Shown here one piece after another: positions 1 to 7,618 of a stretch of DNA of 8,503 nt. A model generated the notes under the pieces. That model was not told the origin of the DNA. It made no database searches and was given only the letters and a program-made list of their open reading frames with translations. The DNA is from Pseudomonadota bacterium (GTDB taxonomy: Bacteria > Myxococcota > Polyangia > Polyangiales > Polyangiaceae): positions 1-8,503 of the forward strand of contig JAEZYO010000157.1 in assembly GCA_023419055.1 (NCBI GenBank), given 5' to 3'. The first letter of the stretch is position 1. Each line of letters opens with the position of its first letter. Position numbers and translations under genes: made by a program.

Positions 1-41
1 ATCACGACCCCACGACGGCCCCCTGCGGGCCCCCCAATTCC

Positions 42-47
42 GAGAGG
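42..47 (+). promoter_or_regulatory. Ribosome binding site of aceE
   Basis: GAGAGG lies 8 bases upstream of the GTG at position 56. It supports GTG as the aceE start, since no ATG lies near the beginning of the conserved protein. No convincing promoter is visible in the 55 bases available upstream. Confidence 0.55.
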
Positions 48-55
48 CACTAGAG

Positions 56-2728
<2,673 letters not shown>

Positions 2729-2741
2729 GTCGCGCCGCGCG

Positions 2742-2777
2742 CATGGCCCGGCGTTCTCGAGAGGACGTCGGGCCGTG
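2742..2777 (+). terminator. Long hairpin after aceE, probable terminator without a T tract
   Basis: The arms 2742-2757 and 2762-2777 form 16 consecutive pairs (13 Watson-Crick and 3 G-U) closed by the 4-base loop CGAG. The hairpin begins 13 bases after the aceE stop. The lower stem, GGCCCG paired with CGGGCC, is very stable. The 3' arm is followed by AGGCCAAACC and no run of T, so it is not a classical intrinsic terminator. It could be a T-less hairpin terminator, a structure protecting the aceE mRNA 3' end, or a dispersed palindromic repeat. The fold is read directly from the sequence; the role is inferred from its position. Confidence 0.6.
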
Positions 2778-2790
2778 AGGCCAAACCGTG

Positions 2791-3167
2791 ATGGACTCCG
2801 TGAGCCGTGCAAGCTCCGGAGCTCAAGTACACCCTACGCCGAGTACCTCGCGCTCGAGCAGAACAGTGAGTTCAAGCACGAGTACTTCGCGGGTCGCGTG
2901 TACGCGACGTCAGGCGGGACGCCGGAGCACGGGCGGCTTGCGGCTCAGATCATCCTGCTGCTTGGCGACTTCGCGCATATCGTCGCATCCCTCCGCTCGA
3001 GTGCTACGTGCGCGTGTCGCAGACGGAGCGCTTGCTCGAGGTCTTCACGCGCAAACGCCGACGGCACCTGGACCCTGCGCGACGTGCGGGAAGGTGAGGC
3101 GCGCATCGACGCCATCGCGTGCCAGCTCGGGTTGGACGCGGTGTACCGCGACCCCCTCGCGAGCTAG
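2791..3167 (+). pseudogene. Decayed Uma2-family (DUF820) gene with catalytic core deleted
   Basis: Uma2-family proteins are PD-(D/E)XK nuclease-fold proteins, usually about 190 residues and mostly of unknown role. Here the similarity is scattered over reading frames. MDSVSRASS starts at ATG 2791. ELKYTL follows at 2819-2836 in a second frame. After one extra base (2837), a third frame carries AEYLALEQNSEFKHEY, FAGRVYA and GGTPEHGRLAAQI, up to about 2977. The text then jumps to YRRIPPLECYVRVSQ and LLEVFTR in the second frame (2978-3055). After another extra base (3056) it returns to the third frame as ADGTWTLRDVREGE through AVYRDPLAS, ending at TAG 3165-3167. These are typical N- and C-terminal Uma2 pieces. 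The central 80 or so residues, which hold the nuclease-core acidic and lysine motif, are missing. A continuous 131-codon frame exists from GTG 2775, but it is a chimera of family-like and meaningless sequence, and its start lies inside the hairpin. The family call rests on remembered family patterns. Confidence 0.72.
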
Positions 3168-3199
3168 CCGCTCGAGCCGCGTACTCGTTGCCGTCCGCC

Positions 3200-3219
3200 A
3201 GCACGCTCGATCGCGTGTT
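3200..3219. terminator. Small hairpin between convergent genes
   Basis: AGCACGC (3200-3206) pairs with GCGTGTT (3213-3219), with one G-U pair, around the loop TCGATC. It lies between the end of the Uma2 remnant and the stop of the mutT-like gene on the other strand, and its right edge touches that stop codon. The location suits a bidirectional terminator, but neither strand shows a T run. The 51 bases between the two coding ends hold nothing else I can identify. Confidence 0.25.
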
Positions 3220-3623
3220 CACCGCGCTCTCGAGAGCAGCTCGTCGAGCAACGGCGCGTTCGCGGGCGGGAACTCGAGCTCGGAGAGCTCGGAGGGTTCC
3301 ACCCAACGCGCCTCCGCGACCTCGAGCGCCCGAGGTTCTCCGCTGACCCAATCGCAATCCACGGGGGTGAGAGTCACCACGCGATCGGCGTAGTCGTACA
3401 CGATCGGCTCGCGGCACGAGCGCGCCCGAACGGTGACCCCGACCTCTTCCAGGACCTCCCGCTCAGCGCAGGACTCGGCGCTCTCGCTCGCCTGGCGTTT
3501 GCCGCCCGGGAACTCCCACAGGCCGCCCAGGTGCGCCGCTGCGCGGCGCCGGCTCACGAGCAGCTGCTCTCGTCTCCACACGAGGGCGATCGCCACGTCC
3601 ACCCGCTTCTCGTCCACGCTCAC
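3219..3623 (-). CDS. mutT: MutT-like Nudix hydrolase (8-oxo-dGTP diphosphatase)
   Basis: The likely reaction is hydrolysis of 8-oxo-dGTP to the monophosphate, which cleanses the nucleotide pool before oxidised guanine is incorporated. The 134 residues compare with 129 for E. coli MutT. A perfect Nudix box (G-x5-E-x7-RE-U-x-EE-x-G-U) spans residues 41-63, with metal-binding E56, E59 and E60. It is preceded by GLWEFPGG (34-41). Near the C-terminus, EFPPANAP (117-124) carries the asparagine (N122) that matches the base-recognising Asn119 of E. coli MutT, which favours true MutT activity over a generic Nudix role. The start is GTG at 3623-3621, overlapping the mutY stop in GTGA, so translation is probably coupled to mutY. 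A second GTG two codons downstream is possible. A 9-bp unit is tandemly duplicated at 3276-3293, giving SELSEL near the C-terminus. Substrate specificity is inferred. Confidence 0.9.
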   Translation of the reverse strand: MSVDEKRVDVAIALVWRREQLLVSRRRAAAHLGGLWEFPGGKRQASESAESCAEREVLEEVGVTVRARSCREPIVYDYADRVVTLTPVDCDWVSGEPRALEVAEARWVEPSELSELEFPPANAPLLDELLSRAR

Positions 3624-4762
3624 GCTCCCTTCACGATCTTCGCGAGCAGCCGGCGGTGCGGCGTCGGTACTGCCAGATCCGAGATGGCCGAAGGGTCGCG
3701 CCAGACGAGATCGTCAGAGCGCTTGCTGCGGGCACCCTGTGGTTTGCAAGCGTAAGCGTCGAGAGTGATGCGAAAGCGCGTGATGGTGTGGGTCAAGGTC
3801 GCACGCTTCTCACCCACGTCCACGTCGGTGAGGCCGTGCTCGAGCGCGGCACGGCGCGCCGCGTGTTCGGGCGTTTCGCCCGCCCCGACCTCCGCGTGCG
3901 GCAACACCCAGAGACCGGCGAAGCGCGGCGCGTTCGAGGGCAGCCGCCGGAACAAGAGCTTTCCAGCGCGCTCGATCAGCGCCGCTACCGCTCGCACCGG
4001 CGTCGCCGCGCGGCGCTCGGGCAGCTCGGGTAGCCGCGAGACCTCTCCGCGCGCCTTCGCCGCGCAGCCCTTGGCGACCGGGCAGCCCGCGCAGTCGGGA
4101 GACCGCGGCGTGCAGACTACGGCGCCGAGCTCCATGAGTGCCTGATTGAAATCACCCGGCGCGCGCTCCGGGACGAGCTCGCCGGCGAGCGTCCAGAGCG
4201 CTTGCTTCAGAGGTTTCCGTGTGGGATCTCCGGCGAGCCCGAAGTAGCGGCAAAGCACGCGGACCACGTTGCCGTCGACGAGCGGCTCGCGCTGATCGAA
4301 GGCGATGCTGAGGATGGCCCCGGCCGAGTACTCGCCGATGCCGGGCAGCGCGCGGAGGAGAGCGCGCTCGCTCGGAAGTTTACCTGCGTGACGTTCCACC
4401 ACCTGACGCGCGGCGGCCTGCAGGCGCCGAGCCCGCGAGTAGTACCCGAGGCCCTGCCACGTGGAGAGCACCTCGTCTTCCGGCGCCGCAGCGAGCGCTC
4501 GGAGCGTCGGGAATCGCTCCATCCAGCGCTCGTAGTAAGAAATTGCAGTCGCGACCTGGGTCTGCTGGAGCATGATCTCGCTCACCCAGATCGCGTAGGG
4601 GTCCCGGGTTCGGCGAAAGGGAAGGTCGCGGCGGTTTTCTCCGTACCAGGAAACGAGTTTTTTCCGGAAGCGCTCCTGCTCGGCCTTGAGGCCCCGAAGG
4701 GGAGCGGCCGCACCCGAGGCCGTCGGTTTGGCCCCTCGCCGGAAAGCTATCGTAGGCGACAA
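3620..4762 (-). CDS. mutY: A/G-specific adenine glycosylase MutY
   Basis: MutY removes adenine mispaired with 8-oxoguanine, the last safeguard of the GO repair pathway. The 380 residues contain all expected parts. The glycosylase domain has WVSEIMLQQTQV (59-70, catalytic E62), the helix-hairpin-helix LPGIGEYSAGAIL (139-151) and the catalytic aspartate in VDGNVVRVL (D163). The [4Fe-4S] cluster ligands follow the C-x6-C-x2-C-x5-C pattern at C217, C224, C227 and C233. A C-terminal Nudix-like MutY domain that recognises 8-oxoG begins near 255 and includes LTHTITRFRI (323-332). TTG at 4762-4760 is the only ATG, GTG or TTG between the in-frame stop (TAA, 4798-4796) and the conserved domain. It has no clear Shine-Dalgarno and gives about 25 more N-terminal residues than E. 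coli MutY. The gene overlaps mutT by 4 bp and diverges from the TPR gene. Function is highly certain; the start is moderately so. Confidence 0.96.
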   Translation of the reverse strand: MSPTIAFRRGAKPTASGAAAPLRGLKAEQERFRKKLVSWYGENRRDLPFRRTRDPYAIWVSEIMLQQTQVATAISYYERWMERFPTLRALAAAPEDEVLSTWQGLGYYSRARRLQAAARQVVERHAGKLPSERALLRALPGIGEYSAGAILSIAFDQREPLVDGNVVRVLCRYFGLAGDPTRKPLKQALWTLAGELVPERAPGDFNQALMELGAVVCTPRSPDCAGCPVAKGCAAKARGEVSRLPELPERRAATPVRAVAALIERAGKLLFRRLPSNAPRFAGLWVLPHAEVGAGETPEHAARRAALEHGLTDVDVGEKRATLTHTITRFRITLDAYACKPQGARSKRSDDLVWRDPSAISDLAVPTPHRRLLAKIVKGA

Positions 4763-4830
4763 GACGCGCGCGAGCGTAACGGGCTTGTGGGCCCTTTACC
4801 ATCCGTGAGAGAGTCGAAAAGACAGCCCGA
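4763..4830. promoter_or_regulatory. Divergent promoter region between mutY and the TPR gene
   Basis: This 68-base gap separates two genes pointing away from each other, so promoters for both are expected here or inside the flanking genes. I see no confident -35/-10 pair on either strand. A 4-bp inverted repeat, GGGC with GCCC (4781-4784 and 4791-4794), followed by TTTA, is the only small structure, and it may be chance. The regulatory assignment rests on gene orientation alone. Confidence 0.3.
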
Positions 4831-5949
4831 ATGTCGAGCCCCCTGGTCGTCTCCTTAGAAGCGATCCGCACGGACGGATGGTTCGAGCGCATCGGCGAGG
4901 GTATCGGCAGCTTCCAAGCGCTGTGCGAGATCATCGGTGCCAGGTTCTTCGCGTTCTCGATGATCACTGGCGCTCGCATCACGTCGCTCACGGTCGATCG
5001 TCGCTTGCCGGACAACACGGTGGTCGAGTTCGCGCTCGGAGGCGACGAGGCAGGCAACGGCGCCGAGGTCCAGCGTCTGACGCTCGTCGAGTTCCGGCGC
5101 AGGCTCGTGAACGCGCTCGTCATCGACGAGCCGACGGGCCCGGCACCGACGCGGAACACCGACCTCGAAGCGGTGCAGCTGCACATCGGCGTGCGCTACC
5201 TGCTGCTGGCTCCGCTCTATGGCTACGCGCTGAAGGAGCTGCGGGTCCGACCGGAGGGGTCGGACATTTCGCTCCTCCAAGACGGAGTCGACGAGAGCTA
5301 CTCCCTCGCTGCGTTCCGAGCTCGCATCCGGACGCACGTCCGAGAAGATCTCGACCGCGTCAGCCGCCCCGCGGCCAGGAGCGCCATCGACCTCAGCCGG
5401 GTGCCCGAAGCCGAGCAGGCGGCCGAGCGGGACGATCACGTACGAGTGCTCGAGCTCCTGGGGGCATGGCCGGCCCCGCTCGCCATCTTCCTCCGAACCC
5501 CGGAGGGGCAGATGCTCAACCCCGATACGCGAGCGGTGATCGCCCGAGCGTTGGCGCTGCTCGGTGCGGCTTGCATCACCCTCGGTGAAATCGGAAAAGG
5601 CGAAGAAATACTGAGGCTTGGCATCCAGTATGCGGCCGACGGCCCCGCCGCGCCGGACGTCTTTCTCAAGTTGGGAGAGGCGATCTTCGCGGATGGCAGG
5701 ACAGGGGAGGCCATCGGGCCGCTTCGACGCGCCGCGAACCTCGGTGCAGCACCCGATCGGGTCTGGCCGCTGCTCGCCCAGGCCTTCGCGTCGCGCGGCC
5801 GGTACCTCGCGGCCGTCGCCGCAGCCGAGGAAGCCCGAGCCGCCGGGGTACCGCGAGAAATACTGGATTCGGTCTTCGAACAGGCTCATACAGTGCTCGG
5901 CAAGCCGTACGACCAGTGGCGGCTGCTCCTGGATCAGCCCGCGAGCTGA
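4831..5949 (+). CDS. Uncharacterised protein with C-terminal TPR-like repeats
   Basis: I do not recognise the family of this 372-residue protein. The C-terminal half shows three helical-pair repeats of about 34 residues with TPR spacing, at about 237-270 (LGAACITLGEIGKGEEIL), 275-306 (LKLGEAIFADGRTGEAI) and 309-340 (LLAQAFASRGRYLAAVAA). These usually form a protein-binding scaffold. The N-terminal 200 residues look like a mixed alpha/beta soluble domain with GWFERIGEGIGSFQAL (16-31) and a hydrophobic YLLLAPLYGYAL (123-134). There is no signal peptide and no convincing membrane helix, so a cytosolic location is likely. The start is ATG 4831; only weak purine runs (AAAAGA, 4817-4822) precede it. 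An intrinsic terminator follows within 10 bases of the stop, so the gene forms its own transcription unit rather than the first gene of nuo. Any link to complex I is only positional. Confidence 0.8.
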   Translation: MSSPLVVSLEAIRTDGWFERIGEGIGSFQALCEIIGARFFAFSMITGARITSLTVDRRLPDNTVVEFALGGDEAGNGAEVQRLTLVEFRRRLVNALVIDEPTGPAPTRNTDLEAVQLHIGVRYLLLAPLYGYALKELRVRPEGSDISLLQDGVDESYSLAAFRARIRTHVREDLDRVSRPAARSAIDLSRVPEAEQAAERDDHVRVLELLGAWPAPLAIFLRTPEGQMLNPDTRAVIARALALLGAACITLGEIGKGEEILRLGIQYAADGPAAPDVFLKLGEAIFADGRTGEAIGPLRRAANLGAAPDRVWPLLAQAFASRGRYLAAVAAAEEARAAGVPREILDSVFEQAHTVLGKPYDQWRLLLDQPAS

Positions 5950-5955
5950 AGCGGC

Positions 5956-5977
5956 GGTCGAGAATCCTCGACCTTTT
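5956..5977 (+). terminator. Intrinsic terminator after the TPR gene
   Basis: GGTCGAG (5956-5962) and CTCGACC (5967-5973) form a perfect 7-bp G+C-rich stem with the loop AATC, followed at once by TTTT (5974-5977). It begins 6 bases after the TGA that ends at 5949. This is the classical Rho-independent form and separates the TPR gene from the nuo operon. Confidence 0.8.
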
Positions 5978-5988
5978 AGCTGCTCGCA

Positions 5989-6018
5989 TTGACAGCCTCT
6001 TCCGCCCAGCACTACATA
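5989..6018 (+). promoter_or_regulatory. Candidate housekeeping sigma promoter of the nuo operon
   Basis: A perfect -35 hexamer TTGACA (5989-5994) is followed after 18 bases by TACATA (6013-6018), a weak -10 match (3 of 6). It sits just downstream of the intrinsic terminator and about 60 bases before the nuoA ATG, where an operon promoter is expected. Transcription would begin near 6025. The -35 box is convincing; the -10 is not strong. No transcript data are available to me. Confidence 0.5.
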
Positions 6019-6078
6019 GCGCCGGACCGCCCGTCATTTCCGACAGTTGCAGACGGACCGGCGAACCACGAGCCCACC

Positions 6079-6438
6079 ATGTTCGAGCTCTACTTTCCGA
6101 TGTTTGCGATGTTCGCCGTCGTGGCGGTCATCTGTGCCGTGATGTTTCTCGGCGGGCACCTGTTGGGGCCCAAGCACCCGACCCCCGAGAAGTTGATGCC
6201 GTTCGAGTGCGGCAACGACACCGAAGGTGCCAAGGGCACCAAGTTGAACGTGAAGTTTTACCTGACCGCGATCCTGTTCGTCGTCTTCGACATCGAGGTC
6301 GTGTTCATGTACCCGTGGGCCGCGCTGTTCAAGGGTCTAGGCTGGGTCGGATTCTTGAGCATGTTCGGCTTCATCATGGCGCTCCTCGTAGCGCTTGCGT
6401 ACTGCTGGAAGAAAGGAGCCCTCGAATGGGAGACCTGA
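6079..6438 (+). CDS. nuoA: NADH-quinone oxidoreductase subunit A (NuoA)
   Basis: This is a small membrane subunit (ND3 homologue) of proton-pumping complex I, located at the junction of the membrane and peripheral arms. With the ATG at 6079 it has 119 residues and three predicted membrane helices, at about 4-26, 60-80 and 90-110. Conserved marks are FECGN (42-46) in the first loop, where the cysteine matches the ND3 loop cysteine, and FDIEVVFMYPWA (70-81) with acidic D71 and E73 in the second helix. An in-frame TTG at 5989 would add 30 residues, but it coincides with the -35 box and the added sequence is polar and unlike the family, so I prefer ATG 6079. The Shine-Dalgarno is weak (GAG at 6070-6072). 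The 3' end overlaps nuoB by 13 bases. Confidence 0.95.
   Translation: MFELYFPMFAMFAVVAVICAVMFLGGHLLGPKHPTPEKLMPFECGNDTEGAKGTKLNVKFYLTAILFVVFDIEVVFMYPWAALFKGLGWVGFLSMFGFIMALLVALAYCWKKGALEWET
6412..6418 (+). promoter_or_regulatory. Ribosome binding site of nuoB inside nuoA
   Basis: AAAGGAG lies 7 bases before ATG 6426. It is the strongest Shine-Dalgarno in the window. It fixes the nuoB start inside the last codons of nuoA and excludes the much longer open frame that continues upstream. Confidence 0.8.
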
Positions 6439-7013
6439 CGAACGTGAGGCAAGTGCTCGAAACGGGGGAAGGGCACGGCTTCGCCACCACCAAGTTCGAG
6501 TCGCTGCTCGCCTGGGCGCAAAAGTACTCGCTCTTCATGTACCCGTTCGTGACGGCGTGCTGCGGCATGGAATTCATGTCCGTGTCGAGCCCGCGTTACG
6601 ACTTCTCGCGCTTCGGCTCGGAGGCGCCGCGCTTCTCGCCGCGTCAGTCCGATCTCCTGTGGGTGGTCGGCACGATCGTGCAGCGCCAAGCGCCGATCCT
6701 GCGCCGCATCTACGAGCAGATGGCGGAGCCGAAGTGGGTGCTCGCGTTCGGCACCTGCGCGTCGTGCGGCGGCTTCTACGACAACTACGCGACGGTCGCC
6801 GGCATCGACAAGATCATCCCCTGCGACATCTACGTCCCGGGCTGTCCGCCTCGTCCGGAAGCGGTGCTCGACGGGCTCATGCTCCTTCAGGACAAGATCC
6901 AGAAGGGTGATCGCCGCCCCGCGATCGTGAAGCCGCGGCTCGACCCGGTCGCGGATCCGAACCTAGGTCTGGTCCAGCTCCGCCGCTCCGGCTCCTCTCG
7001 TCCTCCCGCCTGA
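6426..7013 (+). CDS. nuoB: NADH-quinone oxidoreductase subunit B (NuoB)
   Basis: NuoB is a peripheral-arm subunit of complex I that carries the terminal [4Fe-4S] cluster N2, which passes electrons to quinone. The 195 residues hold the family pattern: the tandem cysteines in TACCGMEFM (C45, C46), the third ligand in GTCASCGGFYDNY (C111) and the fourth in YVPGCPPRPEA (C140). Extra cysteines C114 and C133 lie nearby and are not standard ligands. The last 20 or so residues, after VADPN, are Ser/Arg/Pro-rich and look like a variable tail. ATG 6426 overlaps the nuoA stop by 13 bases and is backed by AAAGGAG, suggesting translational coupling. nuoC starts 5 bases after the stop. Function is certain; the role of the extra cysteines is unknown. 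Confidence 0.97.
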   Translation: MGDLTNVRQVLETGEGHGFATTKFESLLAWAQKYSLFMYPFVTACCGMEFMSVSSPRYDFSRFGSEAPRFSPRQSDLLWVVGTIVQRQAPILRRIYEQMAEPKWVLAFGTCASCGGFYDNYATVAGIDKIIPCDIYVPGCPPRPEAVLDGLMLLQDKIQKGDRRPAIVKPRLDPVADPNLGLVQLRRSGSSRPPA

Positions 7014-7018
7014 AGAAC

Positions 7019-7618
7019 ATGGCCAAAGCCCTCGTCGAACTCCTGAAGCAACAATTTCAGGCCGCCGTCATCGAGACGCACTCGCAGGCCGGCGACGACA
7101 CCGTCGTCGTGGACGCCTCGCAGTGGAAGGAGGTCGCGCGCTTCTTGCGTGACGCTCCGCAGGCCGACATGAGCATGCTGGTCGACCTGACCGCCGTCGA
7201 CTACCCCGATCGCGAACCGCGCTTCGAGGTGGTCGCTCACTTCTACTCGCTCAGCAAGGGTCACAGGCTGCGCTTGAAGGCGCGCGTCGGCGATCCTGAA
7301 GGCGAAGTGGTCGAGATCGACACCTTGACCGACCTCTGGGCGAGCGCGAACTGGCTCGAGCGCGAGTGCTACGACCTGCTCGGCGTGAAGTTCCGGGGCC
7401 ACCCCGATCTACGCCGCATCTTGCTCTACCCCGAGTTCGAGGGGCACCCGCTCCGCAAGGACTACCCTGCCGAGCGGATTCAGCCGCTCGTTCCCTACCG
7501 TGAAGTCCCGAACACCGAGAAGATCGCGCCGTTCAGCGTCGACGAGGGTATGCCTTTCGGGCGCCAGACCTTCGTCAGGTTCGACGACGAGAACGAACGA
7601 TCCGGAGCGGATAACTGA
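7019..7618 (+). CDS. nuoC: NADH-quinone oxidoreductase subunit C (NuoC, 30 kDa family)
   Basis: NuoC is a structural peripheral-arm subunit of complex I that packs against NuoD. The 199 residues include the 30-kDa subunit signature ERECYDLLGVKFRGH (114-128) followed by RRILL, which fits the published E-R-E-x2-[DE] pattern. GHPLRKDYP (142-150) comes next. The C-terminal stretch with PFSVDEGMPFGRQTF (171-185) resembles the linker that leads into NuoD in related operons. The gene is a separate cistron, unlike the fused nuoCD of E. coli. ATG 7019 follows the nuoB stop by 5 bases. The Shine-Dalgarno is poor (GAAGAA directly upstream), so reinitiation after nuoB is likely. The stop shares one base with the nuoD start in TGATG. 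Confidence 0.96.
   Translation: MAKALVELLKQQFQAAVIETHSQAGDDTVVVDASQWKEVARFLRDAPQADMSMLVDLTAVDYPDREPRFEVVAHFYSLSKGHRLRLKARVGDPEGEVVEIDTLTDLWASANWLERECYDLLGVKFRGHPDLRRILLYPEFEGHPLRKDYPAERIQPLVPYREVPNTEKIAPFSVDEGMPFGRQTFVRFDDENERSGADN

Noticed and set aside
17..31. GGCCC-N5-GGGCC inverted repeat before aceE as a terminator or operator
   Set aside because: The stem has only five G/C pairs and no T tract. Such repeats are common by chance at this base composition, and the upstream gene is not visible.
2775..3167. Treating 2775-3167 as an intact hypothetical gene
   Set aside because: Family-like text switches frame several times and the central domain is missing. The GTG start also falls within the 3' arm of the hairpin.
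3276..3293. Tandem 9-bp duplication GAGCTCGGA as a repeat element
   Set aside because: Two in-frame copies inside the mutT-like gene (SELSEL) look like a small slippage event rather than a functional repeat.
4855..6012. Minus-strand 385-codon frame opposite the TPR gene
   Set aside because: The + strand frame has repeat structure, sensible hydrophobic patterning and a terminator at its end. The minus frame has no motifs and runs through that terminator.
5989..6078. TTG start giving a 149-residue NuoA
   Set aside because: The TTG is part of the TTGACA -35 box, and the extra 30 residues do not resemble NuoA. ATG 6079 gives the family length.
5916..6425. Long upstream extension of the nuoB reading frame
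   Set aside because: It overlaps nuoA and the nuo promoter region. The text before MGDLTNV is Arg/Ala-rich noise, and a strong Shine-Dalgarno marks ATG 6426.
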